Positions 42,506 to 50,703 are shown, counted from the first letter of the stretch. The stretch: 64,000 nt of DNA from Pseudonocardia hierapolitana (GCF_007994075.1 NZ_VIWU01000001.1:5642001-5706000); one strand, 5' to 3'. Notes: generated by a model not told the origin, from the letters alone. Numbers and translations: made by a program.

Positions 42506-43719
42506 CGGAGGGACCGGACCGTGGTGAGCGGGTGTGCGGATCCCGGTGTCGTCGTGCGCAGGATCGTCACGAGGACGGCCGCGGCTGCGGCCAGCGCGAC
42601 GAGGGCGACGACCGCGCCCACCCCGGCTCCGGCGCCCACCGCCGGGGCCAGGAGCACGAGGGCGGCCGCTCCGAACAGGACGGACGGCCGGACGCGCGAC
42701 CTCGGCACGATCGGGGAGTGGCTCGCCCACAGCAGCGCCAGGAACAGCGCGGTGGGGATCGCCACCGCGTACCCCGCGCCGCGCGGATCCAGCGCGCCGT
42801 GCGCCCCGGTCTGCCGCACGGCGACCTCGAGGCCCGCCCCGAGCGCCGCGAGGGAGGCGAAGATCCCGTAGTGGCCGTAGCCCCACAGGAACGAGCGGCT
42901 CCGGCGGTTCGACAGCCCGTCTCCGCTCGGCTCCAGCTCGTAGAGCCACCACAGCGCGAACAGCAGCACCAGCCCGGAGCCGGCGACGACCACGAGCGAC
43001 CAGTGCAGGCCCTCCGAGACGACGTCGGCGATCCCGATCGACGCCGCGAGGACGCTCTCGCCCAGCAGGATGATCGTGAAGAGTGCGTACCGCTCGGCGA
43101 TGTGGCGCGGATGCCAGCTCGTGCCCCGGCTGCGTTCGGCCCACATCGGCACGGCCAGCTCCGCCCCGGCGAGGGCCACGAACGCCACCACGAGCGCCAC
43201 GCCGGTGAGCACCCCGAGCTCGGCCAGCAGGAGGCGGACGAGCCAGAGGACCTCGGCGATGCCGATGCCCGCGGCGTACCGGAGGGCGGTGCGCCTGCCC
43301 TCCGGGTGCTCCCGCGCGGCCCGCAGCCACAGCACGAGCAGGCCCACCCGCATCACCAGGTAGCCGAGGGTGATCGCGCGGTAGTCGCCCGTCGCGAACG
43401 CGGCCGGCACCCCGGCGGCCAGGACGAGAACCCCGCCCATCTGCAGCAAGGTGAGCAGCCGGTACGGCACGTCGTCGGTGTCGTAGGACGAAGCGAACCA
43501 GGTGAAGTTCATCCAGGCCCACCAGATGGCGAAGAACACCTGCAGGAACGGGCTCACGGCCTGCGCCGCATGCCCGTCGGCCACCGCGTGGCCGAGCTGC
43601 GCCACCACCGCGGCCACGGCGACCACGAACGTCAGGTCGAACAGGAGCTCGAGCTGCGTCGCCGCTCGGTGCGGCTCGTCGACGCTGCGCGCCGTCATCG
43701 GGATCCGGAGCTGCGGCAT
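42502..43719 (-). CDS. ltrA: Low temperature requirement protein A (LtrA) family membrane protein
   Basis: A polytopic membrane protein of about 405 residues with at least ten hydrophobic helices. The conserved N-terminal block RAATQLELLFDLTFVVAVAA near residue 20, the mid-protein HIAERYALFTIILLGESVLA near 205 and the late FLWGYGHYGIFASLAALGAG are LtrA hallmarks. The family was named for growth of Listeria at low temperature, but its biochemical role is not known. The ATG at 43719 is preferred; a GTG at 43743 is possible. It lies two bases after the cupin stop and overlaps the flavoprotein start. Confidence 0.9.
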   Translation of the reverse strand: MPQLRIPMTARSVDEPHRAATQLELLFDLTFVVAVAAVVAQLGHAVADGHAAQAVSPFLQVFFAIWWAWMNFTWFASSYDTDDVPYRLLTLLQMGGVLVLAAGVPAAFATGDYRAITLGYLVMRVGLLVLWLRAAREHPEGRRTALRYAAGIGIAEVLWLVRLLLAELGVLTGVALVVAFVALAGAELAVPMWAERSRGTSWHPRHIAERYALFTIILLGESVLAASIGIADVVSEGLHWSLVVVAGSGLVLLFALWWLYELEPSGDGLSNRRSRSFLWGYGHYGIFASLAALGAGLEVAVRQTGAHGALDPRGAGYAVAIPTALFLALLWASHSPIVPRSRVRPSVLFGAAALVLLAPAVGAGAGVGAVVALVALAAAAAVLVTILRTTTPGSAHPLTTVRSLR

Positions 43720-43721
43720 GG

Positions 43722-44117
43722 CTACGCCCAGTCCTCCTGCCACGAGTAGGCCGGGCCGGCGTTACTCACCACGGCGACGGTGTCGAGCGCACCGAGGGCG
43801 ACGGTGAGCAGCAGCGCGGAGTCCTCGACGGCATCGAGGGTGTGGGCCTCGGTGGGCACCGTGACGAGGGCGCCCGTCACGGCCTCCACCACCTGCGTGC
43901 CGGTGGTCAGCCGGACGCGGCCCGCGAGCACCTGCAACGTCGCCTCCCGCACGTTGTGGTGCTCGTGCAGCGTGGTGCCGGCTCTCAGGGCGACCACGGC
44001 CTGCCGGAGCGCGCGGTCGTGGCCGCCGTGCACGGTGTGCGTGCTGCGGCCGTGAGCCGCCGCCCGCGCCCGCTCGACGTGCGCCCGCGCGGTTTCGATC
44101 AGGGGCGTCGGATCCAT
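43722..44117 (-). CDS. Small cupin-domain protein
   Basis: A single cupin of 131 residues. The N-terminal helix (LIETARAHVERARAAAHGRS) leads to a beta-barrel with LRAGTTLHEHHNVREATLQV, where HEHHNxxEAT gives the His/Glu metal ligands, and then LAGRVRLTTG. The ATG at 44117 follows GAGGAG. It is first in a cupin-LtrA-flavoprotein operon, 34 bases downstream of candidate ECF-type promoter 1. It may bind metal and sense or detoxify small molecules; no substrate is evident. Confidence 0.83.
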   Translation of the reverse strand: MDPTPLIETARAHVERARAAAHGRSTHTVHGGHDRALRQAVVALRAGTTLHEHHNVREATLQVLAGRVRLTTGTQVVEAVTGALVTVPTEAHTLDAVEDSALLLTVALGALDTVAVVSNAGPAYSWQEDWA

Positions 44118-44150
44118 GTGTCCTCCTCGGGTGCGGGTGTGCCGCCAGTA

Positions 44151-44178
44151 GGACCGGACGGACGCCCTGGCCGTGACA
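44151..44178 (-). promoter_or_regulatory. ECF-type promoter 1 (cupin-LtrA-flavoprotein operon)
   Basis: On the minus strand TGTCACG (44178-44172), 16 bases, then GGTCC (44155-44151), 34 bases before the cupin start. It is one of seven sites with identical spacing; the strong -35-like element and a GTCC -10-like element resemble ECF41-group promoters. It is divergent from promoter 2. Confidence 0.65.
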
Positions 44179-44211
44179 CGAGGACCGGCACCGTGACGTG
44201 GCGGACCCGGC

Positions 44212-44240
44212 CGTCACGAATCCACCGGCCGTCCTGTCCT
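44212..44240 (+). promoter_or_regulatory. ECF-type promoter 2 (NmrA-like copy 1 operon)
   Basis: CGTCACG (44212-44218), 16 bases, TGTCCT (44235-44240), 51 bases before the GTG of the shortened NmrA-like gene. It forms a divergent pair with promoter 1 and is closely similar to promoter 6, its duplicate 10.5 kb away. Confidence 0.65.
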
Positions 44241-44251
44241 CGCTTCCGGCG

Positions 44252-44270
44252 CCGCTCCGCACGAGAGCGG
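44252..44270 (+). repeat. 5'-UTR hairpin conserved between the two NmrA-like gene copies
   Basis: CCGCTC, seven-base loop CGCACGA, GAGCGG: a perfect six-pair stem just downstream of promoter 2. The same stem with loop CGTACGA lies at 54740-54758 before the second copy. It could be an RNA stem at the transcript 5' end or a dyad operator. Confidence 0.5.
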
Positions 44271-44291
44271 GCTCGGACGAAGGGATGCGTC

Positions 44292-44585
44292 GTGAAGGTC
44301 GTTGTGATCGGTGGTACCGGGCTGATCGGGTCGAAGCTGGTGACCAAGCTGGGCGAACACGGCCACGAGGCGGTGCCGGCGGCCCCGAACACCGGCGTGA
44401 ACACGTTGACGGGTGAAGGGCTCGCGGAGGCGCTCGACGGCGCGGCGGTCGTGGTTGACGTGTCGAACTCGCCGTCGTTCGCCAGCTACTCCGGCGCGCG
44501 GATCAGCGAGCGGACGCTGCTTCCGGGCCCGGACGCCCAGCTCGGGGAGATCACCCTCGGCACGTGGCTCGCCCAGCGGCAGTAG
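44292..44585 (+). CDS. Internally deleted NmrA-like NAD(P)-binding protein, copy 1
   Basis: A 97-residue derivative of the full protein at 54785-55531. Residues 1-64 (VIGGTGLIGSKLVTKLGEHG onward) are nearly identical to the N-terminal Rossmann part of copy 2. The chain then jumps from SNSPSFA to SYSGARISERTLLPGPDAQ, which matches the last 32 residues of copy 2. 151 codons are missing, in frame, with no stop. GTG 44292 and the GAAGGGA upstream match copy 2. It may be a pseudogene kept as first gene of an operon or a small dinucleotide-binding protein. Four further genes follow on the same strand. Confidence 0.75.
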   Translation: MKVVVIGGTGLIGSKLVTKLGEHGHEAVPAAPNTGVNTLTGEGLAEALDGAAVVVDVSNSPSFASYSGARISERTLLPGPDAQLGEITLGTWLAQRQ

Positions 44586-44639
44586 TCCGCGGGGCGAACA
44601 CACCGATCACGCACACCGTCGCAGTCGAAGGAGACACCC

Positions 44640-45170
44640 ATGGAGCAACCGAAGGTCTCGGTCATCCACCTCGGAACGGCGGACGGCATCCAGGCCCTGG
44701 CGAAGGAGGTGGCGACCGGCGCCGAGGAGGTGGGCGCGGTCGTCCGGATCCGGCGCGTGCCGGACCACGCCGCCGCGGCGCAGGCGGGTGTCGGGAACCT
44801 CGCCACCCCGGACGACGTCCGCTGGGCGGACGCGGTCGTCCTCGGCTCGCCGAGCCGCTACGGCAGCCTCGCATCTCCGCTCAGATCGTTCCTGGAGACG
44901 CTGGAGCCCCTCGGCGGCGGCAGGCAGCGGGAGATCGTCTGGTCCGGCTTCGCCTCCGACGACGGCGTGCTGCACGGTGGGCACGAGGCCACGCTGATGA
45001 CCTTGTTCCGCGCGCTGCTCCGCCTGGACGGCGTCCTCGTCCCCGCACCCCGCGCCCAGGACCTGGACGGGCGCGCCGTCGCTCGGCAGACCGGGCGGGA
45101 CGTCGCCCGTGTCGCAGGCCGGCTGCTGGCCGGTGCGGCCGCCGAGGGCGGACCGGTCCCGGTCGCGTGA
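44640..45170 (+). CDS. Flavodoxin-fold NAD(P)H:quinone reductase (WrbA-like)
   Basis: A 176-residue flavodoxin-like protein. FMN-phosphate binding is suggested by IHLGTADGIQALAKEVATGA at the N-terminus, and the isoalloxazine loop by VVLGSPSRYGSLASPLRSFL near residue 68, the pattern of WrbA proteins, which reduce quinones by two electrons and protect from oxidative stress. The C-terminal part WSGFASDDGVLHGGHEATLM is also family-like. The ATG at 44640 has AGGAG upstream. It follows the shortened NmrA-like gene by 54 bases and is probably read from promoter 2. Confidence 0.82.
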   Translation: MEQPKVSVIHLGTADGIQALAKEVATGAEEVGAVVRIRRVPDHAAAAQAGVGNLATPDDVRWADAVVLGSPSRYGSLASPLRSFLETLEPLGGGRQREIVWSGFASDDGVLHGGHEATLMTLFRALLRLDGVLVPAPRAQDLDGRAVARQTGRDVARVAGRLLAGAAAEGGPVPVA

Positions 45171-45188
45171 TGACGGCCGGTGGCCCGG

Positions 45189-45668
45189 ATGATCAGGAGC
45201 GTTGATCCCCGCCTTCCGCGCGACGTGCTGTTCCTGTTGTGGGCGATGGGGCACGGCGACGAGGTCGCCGTGGTGGATTCGTGCTACCTCGTCGGCCAGG
45301 ACGGACAGCTGCGCGGCATGGTGGTGCAGATGGGCGGCGCCGACATCCTCCAGGCGATGCGTGCCGTCCTGTCGGCAGTGCAGATCGACACCACCTTCGT
45401 CGCTGCTCCGGTCAGGCAGATCGAGCACGCCGATTCGGGACCGTTGTGCGAGGTGCGACGTGCGGTGCAGGTCGAGGTCGATGACGCACTGGGGTTCCGG
45501 TGCTCGATCGCCGCAGTCGCACACCGGGAATTCCACGAGCAGGTCAGGAACTGCTATGGATTGATCATCACCGGAGATGCCAGGAAGCAGGGGAACTTCA
45601 TCCTGCGGAAGGGGCTGGACGTGACACCGGCCAGCGTCCTCTCCCCGAACGGGCAGCAAAGCCCGTGA
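45189..45668 (+). CDS. RbsD/FucU (sugar mutarotase) family protein
   Basis: A 159-residue protein. Family marks are DPRLPRDVLFLLWAMGHGDE near residue 5, where the catalytic His of MGHGDE is conserved, and REFHEQVRNCYGLIITGDAR then GNFILRKG near the C-terminus. RbsD and FucU interconvert anomers and ring forms of ribose or fucose. The ATG at 45189 gives the usual N-terminus; a GTG at 45180 would add three residues. Its presence in a stress-type operon is unusual. The middle part (about residues 55-115) is longer than in RbsD. Confidence 0.78.
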   Translation: MIRSVDPRLPRDVLFLLWAMGHGDEVAVVDSCYLVGQDGQLRGMVVQMGGADILQAMRAVLSAVQIDTTFVAAPVRQIEHADSGPLCEVRRAVQVEVDDALGFRCSIAAVAHREFHEQVRNCYGLIITGDARKQGNFILRKGLDVTPASVLSPNGQQSP

Positions 45669-46270
45669 TGGCACCCGGGGGGAAGCACGATCTGATCGTC
45701 GACGGGGAGCGCATCCGCACGGCCCGGCTCCTCCTGCGGCCGTGGATCCTCGACGACGCCGAGGCCGCGCTCGCCATCTACGGTGCCGACGACGTGTCCA
45801 GATGGCTCGCGCCGGCGGTGGAGCGGGTGCCCGACATCGCGACGATGCGGGCGCACCTCGGTAGCTGGATGACCGAATGCGCGTCGGTGGACTCCTGCCA
45901 GGGCCGTTGGGCCGTCGAGCTGCAGGAGACCGGCGAGGTGGTCGGCGGCGTGACCTTGTTGCCGCTGCCTCCGTACGAACTGGACCTCCAGGTCGGATGG
46001 CAGATCGTTCCGAAGGCCTGGGGCAACGGATTTGCGACCGAGGCCGGCCATGCCGTCGCCCACTACGCCTTCGAAGCCGGCCTGGACGAGATCTTCGCCG
46101 TGGTGCGCCCGAAGAACGTGAAGGGTGCGGCCACCGCGCGTCGCGTCGGAATGGAGTGGGTCGGCGTGACGGACAAGTACTACGACCTCACGCTCGAGGT
46201 GTACCGCCTCCGTCGAGGCGATCTGGACGTGCCGACACCCAACGTCGAGAACCAGGACGAATCATCATGA
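45668..46270 (+). CDS. GNAT family N-acetyltransferase (RimJ/RimL type)
   Basis: A 200-residue acetyltransferase of the Acetyltransf_3 group. It begins IRTARLLLRPWILDDAEAAL, typical of RimJ/RimL-like enzymes. The acetyl-CoA loop is in VGWQIVPKAWGNGFATEAGH near residue 120 (WGxGxAxE), followed by FAVVRPKNVKGAATARRVGM. These enzymes acetylate protein N-termini, antibiotics or small amines. The ATG at 45668 overlaps the TGA of the preceding gene, and its own stop overlaps the ATG of the CBS gene, so it is in the middle of a coupled operon. Confidence 0.87.
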   Translation: MAPGGKHDLIVDGERIRTARLLLRPWILDDAEAALAIYGADDVSRWLAPAVERVPDIATMRAHLGSWMTECASVDSCQGRWAVELQETGEVVGGVTLLPLPPYELDLQVGWQIVPKAWGNGFATEAGHAVAHYAFEAGLDEIFAVVRPKNVKGAATARRVGMEWVGVTDKYYDLTLEVYRLRRGDLDVPTPNVENQDESS

Positions 46271-46698
46271 GCACTCATTCCCCGTCACCGGTGAAAACCG
46301 CAGCGGCCGACCTGTCACGCCGGCAGACCGTCGGGCAGGTCATGAGGCCGCCGGCGACGATCGAACCGGACGCGCACCTCGCCGCGGCCGCCTACCTGAT
46401 CGAGCACCTCCACGACCCGGCGCTCGTGGTGGTGGACGAGGACACCCACGAACCCGTCGCGATGATCACCGCCGCCGAGATCACCAGGGCGGTCGCCCAC
46501 GGTCGAAGCCTCGAGGACACGCGCGTCAGCCAGGTCGTCACGGCGAAGCCGGTGACGGTCCGAGCCGATGCCTTCGCCGAGGACGCGGCCCGGCTGATGC
46601 TGTCCCACGGCATCCGGCACTTGCCGGTCGTCGAGGGCCGGCGGCTCGTCGGGATGGTCGAGCTCGCCGATCTGTGCCGGGCGAGCTTCGCGCCCTGA
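46267..46698 (+). CDS. CBS-domain pair protein
   Basis: A 143-residue protein with two CBS domains. The first is about residues 20-80 (TVGQVMRPPATIEPDAHLAA, HDPALVVVDEDTHEPVAMIT) and the second about 85-143 (RVSQVVTAKPVTVRADAFAE, LMLSHGIRHLPVVEGRRLVG). Stand-alone pairs such as Hrp1 of mycobacterial dormancy bind AMP, ATP or other adenosyl ligands. It is last of five genes probably read from promoter 2. A strong hairpin follows at 46720-46738. Confidence 0.9.
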   Translation: MSTHSPSPVKTAAADLSRRQTVGQVMRPPATIEPDAHLAAAAYLIEHLHDPALVVVDEDTHEPVAMITAAEITRAVAHGRSLEDTRVSQVVTAKPVTVRADAFAEDAARLMLSHGIRHLPVVEGRRLVGMVELADLCRASFAP

Positions 46699-46719
46699 CC
46701 GCTGCCGGCGGCGGCGTAG

Positions 46720-46738
46720 CGCACCCGGGGCGGGTGCG
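46720..46738 (+). terminator. GC-rich hairpin after the CBS gene
   Basis: CGCACCC, loop GGGGC, GGGTGCG: a perfect seven-pair stem 22 bases after the CBS stop, with no U-run. Such hairpins can end transcription in actinobacteria. It lies in the 258-base gap between two convergent operons, in which I saw no gene. Confidence 0.5.
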
Positions 46739-46956
46739 GGTGCCGCGGACAGGGCGGAGCCACGGCGGATCGCACACCATCGCTGTCGCCACCACCGTCG
46801 TGTGCTGACCGGATCGGTCACCCACGCCGGGTCGGCACGAGCAGCACGCCACCGCGACCGTCGCGGCAGTGGGGTACTGCTGATCCGCGCGTTCTGCGGA
46901 ACGCACCCGCGCTCCGGCCGCGATCAGCGGTTCGCCGCGGAACCGGTCGGATCTTG

Positions 46957-47910
46957 TCAATGGCCTTGGTGCTGCTCGTCCTCCGTCGCCGCTGTGGCGC
47001 TGCGCCCCGCCCGGACGAGCGAGATGACGGTGTCGGCGGTGCGGTCGAGGTGGCTGCGGCCGTCCGGCAGCTGGGCCTCGGGGCTGATGTAGCTGCGGGG
47101 CCCGACGTGGGTGGCCGGGTCGAGCCGGTGCACGGTGACCCTTCCGGCGCGTCGGGCCCGGTTCCACCCGCTGCGCCGGAACAACCGCCAGCGCTGCGGG
47201 AAGATCCAGGTGCCGACCCGCTCGATCCGGTCGTTGGCGCTGGTGAGCAGGTGCAGGTGCAGAGCGTGCGTGAGGTCGTTGGCGCCGTTGTGGAACCCGC
47301 CGAGGGTGATCAGCAGGAGCGGGGAGCGCAGCTGCGCGTGCAGCTCGTCGACCGCGCCGGTGGCGACCTGGGCGCCGCCGCTGTAGCTGAGCAGCACCAC
47401 GGGAATGCCGCTGCCGGGCCGGTAGCCGGCGAGCCGGAGCTGGGTGGCGATCTGGGTGCCGACGGCGCGGTTGTAGAGGGGGCGGTACCGGCGGTCGGCG
47501 GCGACGAAGATCTGCATGACGTTGTGCAGGAACAGCAGCAGACCGACGTGCCGGCGTAGCCACGCCCACACCGGCCGGTCGGCGAGCGGGTCGGCCAGCG
47601 GGGAGTAGGGCAGCACCTGACCCAGCACCCGCAGCTCCGGCGCCCCGGCGATCAGCGCCTTGACCAGCCGGCCGCCGTCGCGGCTGTCGCGGAAGCGGCG
47701 CTTCCCGATGCCGTCGAGGTACACCAGGTAGGCGTCCGGGGGACGGTCGGCGGCCGCGCCGAGGGCATAGGGCATGCCCGCCGGGAGCTCGGTGGTGGGA
47801 GCCCGCCAGCCGGCCGTGTACGCCAGCACCTCGTACCGGGCGAGGAGCGCTTCGGCGAGCAGGACCGGCCCGACCCCGCCGGCCATGAGCAGGAACAGGA
47901 GCTCGCTCAT
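46957..47910 (-). CDS. Alpha/beta-hydrolase-like protein with N-terminal membrane helix
   Basis: A 317-residue protein. It begins with a hydrophobic helix (SELLFLLMAGGVGPVLLAEA). A nucleophile-elbow-like motif, PVVLLSYSGGAQVATGAVDE (GxSxG variant SYSGG) near residue 190, and a late His in LPDGRSHLDRTADTV suggest a lipase/esterase-like fold. A second hydrophobic patch is near HVGLLLFLHNVMQIFVAADR. ATG 47910 overlaps the stop of the membrane-protein gene upstream by four bases. It is the last gene of a four-gene operon beginning with patatin. The substrate may be a lipid or glycolipid. Confidence 0.68.
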   Translation of the reverse strand: MSELLFLLMAGGVGPVLLAEALLARYEVLAYTAGWRAPTTELPAGMPYALGAAADRPPDAYLVYLDGIGKRRFRDSRDGGRLVKALIAGAPELRVLGQVLPYSPLADPLADRPVWAWLRRHVGLLLFLHNVMQIFVAADRRYRPLYNRAVGTQIATQLRLAGYRPGSGIPVVLLSYSGGAQVATGAVDELHAQLRSPLLLITLGGFHNGANDLTHALHLHLLTSANDRIERVGTWIFPQRWRLFRRSGWNRARRAGRVTVHRLDPATHVGPRSYISPEAQLPDGRSHLDRTADTVISLVRAGRSATAATEDEQHQGH

Positions 47911-48398
47911 GGCTGGGGCTCCGCCGCCCCGGTGGCGCCGATCGTCCCGACCATGCGCCGAACCGCCTCGACGGCGAGGGCCAGCCCGAGTCCGGCGACG
48001 GCCACGCAGCCGGCGGCGGCCCACCAGCCCAGCCCGGTCGCCGCGCCGAGGGGCCCGGCGAGGCCCGCCCCGACCGCCACCAGGAGCAGCAGGTGCAGCA
48101 GCGGCCCGAGCAGCGGGAACGCGAGGACGGCGGCGAGCACCAGTGGGGCGAGCTGGCCCGGTGTCCAGGCCGGCACGACTACGTCCGGAGGTGGAGCGGG
48201 CTGCACCAGCTGGGCGAGGGACCACGCTGTGAGCGGCCAGAGCGCGAACACGGTGCCCTCGACCACGGCACCGGTCAACAGCAGCCCGGCCACGACGCTC
48301 CGCGACGTGCCGGACCGGCGGGCGATCACGGGCAGCAGGCGCCCGAGTGCCTCGGACAGCCCGGCGATCAGCAGCAGGACGACGACGGCAGGCGACAT
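47907..48398 (-). CDS. Small polytopic membrane protein of unknown function
   Basis: A 163-residue protein with about four hydrophobic helices (SPAVVVLLLIAGLSEALGRL, SVVAGLLLTGAVVEGTVFAL, LAPLVLAAVLAFPLLGPLLH and WWAAAGCVAVAGLGLALAVE). I do not recognise a family. It starts three bases after the glycosyltransferase stop and its end overlaps the hydrolase gene, so it is likely made together with both, perhaps as their membrane platform. Confidence 0.7.
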   Translation of the reverse strand: MSPAVVVLLLIAGLSEALGRLLPVIARRSGTSRSVVAGLLLTGAVVEGTVFALWPLTAWSLAQLVQPAPPPDVVVPAWTPGQLAPLVLAAVLAFPLLGPLLHLLLLVAVGAGLAGPLGAATGLGWWAAAGCVAVAGLGLALAVEAVRRMVGTIGATGAAEPQP

Positions 48399-48401
48399 CG
48401 G

Positions 48402-49625
48402 TCAGCGCTGTCGTAGCGGATCGGCAGGGGTCGTCCGGCCGACCGGACCGGCCGGGTGCAGGTAGCGCTCGATCTCGTCGGCGGCGCGCCGGTAGCCGCC
48501 CGCCCGGCGCTGGGCGACCTGCAGGTCGGCTGCGCCCGCCCGGTAGCGGGGGTCGTCGAGCAGGCGCCGCGCGAGGGCGTGCACGCTGTCCACGGCCGCA
48601 TCACGGGTGCCGATCGACAGGCCGGCGCCGAGCTCGACCACCCGACGGGCCACCAGCGGCTGGTCAGCGCCCTGCGGGACCACCAGCATCGGAACGCCGG
48701 CGTACGTGGCCTCGTTGACGCTGTTCATCCCGCCGTGGGTGACGAACAGCGCCGCGCGGGCCAGCACCTCCGGTTGCGGCACGGAGCGGCGGGCGAGCAC
48801 GCGCGCGGGCAACGGCCCCAGCGCGGCGGGATCGGTCTGCCCGGTGGAGACGACCACGGTGCCGCCCAGCGGGGCGAGCGCGGCGGCGAAGCCGCGCAAC
48901 AGCTGCGGGTCGGCGTTGAAGACCGTGCCCAGCGAGGCGTACAGCACGGGGTCCCGCAGCCGATCGAGCGGGAACGACGGGTCGGCCGGGCGGGAGCCGA
49001 TGCTCGGGCCGACGAACCGGTAGGACTGGTCGAAGTACTCGACGGCGGGCTGCAAGGCCCGTGAGGTGTAGACCAGGTTGAGCGGCTGGCGGATGTTCCC
49101 GAGGTCGATCAGCGGCAACCCGCGCGTGTCGAAGCGGCGGCGCAGCTCCCAGCGCGACCGCAGGTAGCCGAGGAGGCTGCGGCGGCGAGCCGCCGCCTCG
49201 ACGAGCAGGTCCCGCGAGGCGCGGGTGGGGCTGGGCACGTGCCGGTCGAACGCGAACGTGGTGAACGACGACGCCGCCGGCACCCCGAGCTCGCGGGCGG
49301 CGACCGCGCCCCACGGGCATGCGTTGTCGTGGACGATCAGGTCGGGCCGGATGCGACGCAATTCGGAGAGCACGGTGGGCAGCACGCGGACCGTCGTGAG
49401 CGCGAGCCCCTCCACCAGCGTGACCGGCGTCGGCGGGTCGGGGAGCGGCTGGTCACCCCCGGGATAGAGGTGCACGGTCGCGCCGGTGGCCTCGATCTCC
49501 TCCCGGAAGGCGGGCGTGGTGTGGTAGGTGACGGAGTGGCCGCGCCGCACGAGCTCGGCCACGACCGGCAGCGTCGGGTTGACGCGCCCGTGCATGCCGA
49601 TGTTGAGGAACGCGATGGTGCTCAT
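48402..49625 (-). CDS. GT-B glycosyltransferase of the MGT/UGT family
   Basis: A 407-residue glycosyltransferase of family GT1. The N-terminal acceptor domain begins IAFLNIGMHGRVNPTLPVVA, with the conserved GHxNP-like HGRVNP motif. The C-terminal donor domain has VLYASLGTVFNADPQLLRGF near residue 230 and the signature FVTHGGMNSVNEATYAGVPM near 300. These enzymes move UDP-sugars onto macrolides, polyketides, sterols or lipids. ATG 49625 overlaps the patatin stop (ATGA). Linked to a phospholipase-like gene and membrane protein, it may act on lipids. Confidence 0.9.
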   Translation of the reverse strand: MSTIAFLNIGMHGRVNPTLPVVAELVRRGHSVTYHTTPAFREEIEATGATVHLYPGGDQPLPDPPTPVTLVEGLALTTVRVLPTVLSELRRIRPDLIVHDNACPWGAVAARELGVPAASSFTTFAFDRHVPSPTRASRDLLVEAAARRRSLLGYLRSRWELRRRFDTRGLPLIDLGNIRQPLNLVYTSRALQPAVEYFDQSYRFVGPSIGSRPADPSFPLDRLRDPVLYASLGTVFNADPQLLRGFAAALAPLGGTVVVSTGQTDPAALGPLPARVLARRSVPQPEVLARAALFVTHGGMNSVNEATYAGVPMLVVPQGADQPLVARRVVELGAGLSIGTRDAAVDSVHALARRLLDDPRYRAGAADLQVAQRRAGGYRRAADEIERYLHPAGPVGRTTPADPLRQR

Positions 49626-50632
49626 CGGTCCGCCCCCGACAGGGAGGGAGTCGCCGCCCCGGCCGGACCTGCCGATGCCGCCGGGGGGTGCTCCGCCCGG
49701 TACAGGCCGGGCCCGCTGATCCGCAACCGGTCGAGGAAGCGCGCAGCCGCGGCGGACGCGGTGCTGATCAACCGCCCGGAGTGGCCGAAGTCCCACGGGG
49801 AGGGCCAGGCCTCGATGCCGGTCGGCAGGACGACGGTCGGGATGTGCTCGGACACCTCGTGCAGGTCGCGCTCGATCTGGTGGTGCCACATCAGCAGCCC
49901 GGCCCGGGCGGCGATCGCACCGGCCCGCCTGCGCGGGATGGTCGGGCGCAGCGGCCAGCTCGCCGGCCCGGTCGGCAGCACCACGACGCTGGCCGCTCCG
50001 GCCTGGTGGGCTGCGCGCACCGGGACGAAGGCGATCACCCCGCCGTCGACGAGCATCCGGCCGGCGCGGAGCACCGGGGGCAGGACGCCGGGAATGGCGG
50101 CGCTGGCCAGCAGCGCCGACTCGAGATCACCGTGGTCGAGCAACACCTGAGCCCCGGTGACCAGGTCCATGGCGATCGCGCTGAACGGGATCGCAAGCTC
50201 CTCGATCCGCGACGGCAGCCCGGCACGGGCGATCAGCCGGCGCAGGCCGTGATCGGCGAAGACGCTGACGCGGGAGGACGGGTAGCCGAGCGGGAACACG
50301 TCACGTCGGCGCAGCCTGGTCCACACGTGGTCCAGCCATGACGCGGCGGTGCCGGGGTGCGCGGCCACGATCGCCCCGTTGAGGGCGCCGACCGAGGTGC
50401 CGAAGATCAGATCCGGGACGAATCCGCGCTGCTCCAGCGCGTATCCGGCGCCGACCTGCGCCGCGCCGAACACACCGCCGCCACCCACCACCGCCGCGAC
50501 GGGACGGGGAAGGGCGCCCAGGCCCGCCGGCTCCGGGCCCACGGCCGTCCGGCCCGACAACGGTGGGCTCGTCCCGTTGCCGCCCGTCGTGGTCGGGCGC
50601 GTCTCGCAGGACGGCCACTCGCCGAACCTCAT
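49622..50632 (-). CDS. Patatin-like phospholipase (RssA/YlbK-like)
   Basis: A 336-residue serine hydrolase with a Ser-Asp dyad. The oxyanion loop is VVGGGGVFGAAQVG near residue 47, the nucleophile motif LIFGTSVGALNGAI near 76, and the catalytic Asp is in MLVDGGVIAF near 195. Patatins hydrolyse phospholipid or neutral lipid acyl chains. The ATG at 50632 has GAGGAAGG upstream; the longer frame would start inside promoter 3, so it is rejected. First gene of an operon with a glycosyltransferase, a membrane protein and a hydrolase. Confidence 0.87.
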   Translation of the reverse strand: MRFGEWPSCETRPTTTGGNGTSPPLSGRTAVGPEPAGLGALPRPVAAVVGGGGVFGAAQVGAGYALEQRGFVPDLIFGTSVGALNGAIVAAHPGTAASWLDHVWTRLRRRDVFPLGYPSSRVSVFADHGLRRLIARAGLPSRIEELAIPFSAIAMDLVTGAQVLLDHGDLESALLASAAIPGVLPPVLRAGRMLVDGGVIAFVPVRAAHQAGAASVVVLPTGPASWPLRPTIPRRRAGAIAARAGLLMWHHQIERDLHEVSEHIPTVVLPTGIEAWPSPWDFGHSGRLISTASAAAARFLDRLRISGPGLYRAEHPPAASAGPAGAATPSLSGADR

Positions 50633-50675
50633 GGTCCACCTTCCTCGCCACGGCGCCGGGTGCGTTCCCCAACGA

Positions 50676-50703
50676 GGACCGGGCGGCGGCCCGATCCGTG
50701 ACA
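50676..50703 (-). promoter_or_regulatory. ECF-type promoter 3 (patatin-glycosyltransferase operon)
   Basis: On the minus strand TGTCACG (50703-50697), 16 bases, GGTCC (50680-50676), 44 bases before the patatin ATG. Its context, TGTCACGGATCG, is shared with promoters 4 and 5. It is divergent from promoter 4. Confidence 0.65.

Noticed and set aside
48402..49889. Longer glycosyltransferase start upstream of 49625
   Set aside because: The extension would overlap the patatin gene heavily and is not glycosyltransferase-like; ATG 49625 gives the canonical N-terminus in a 4-base overlap.
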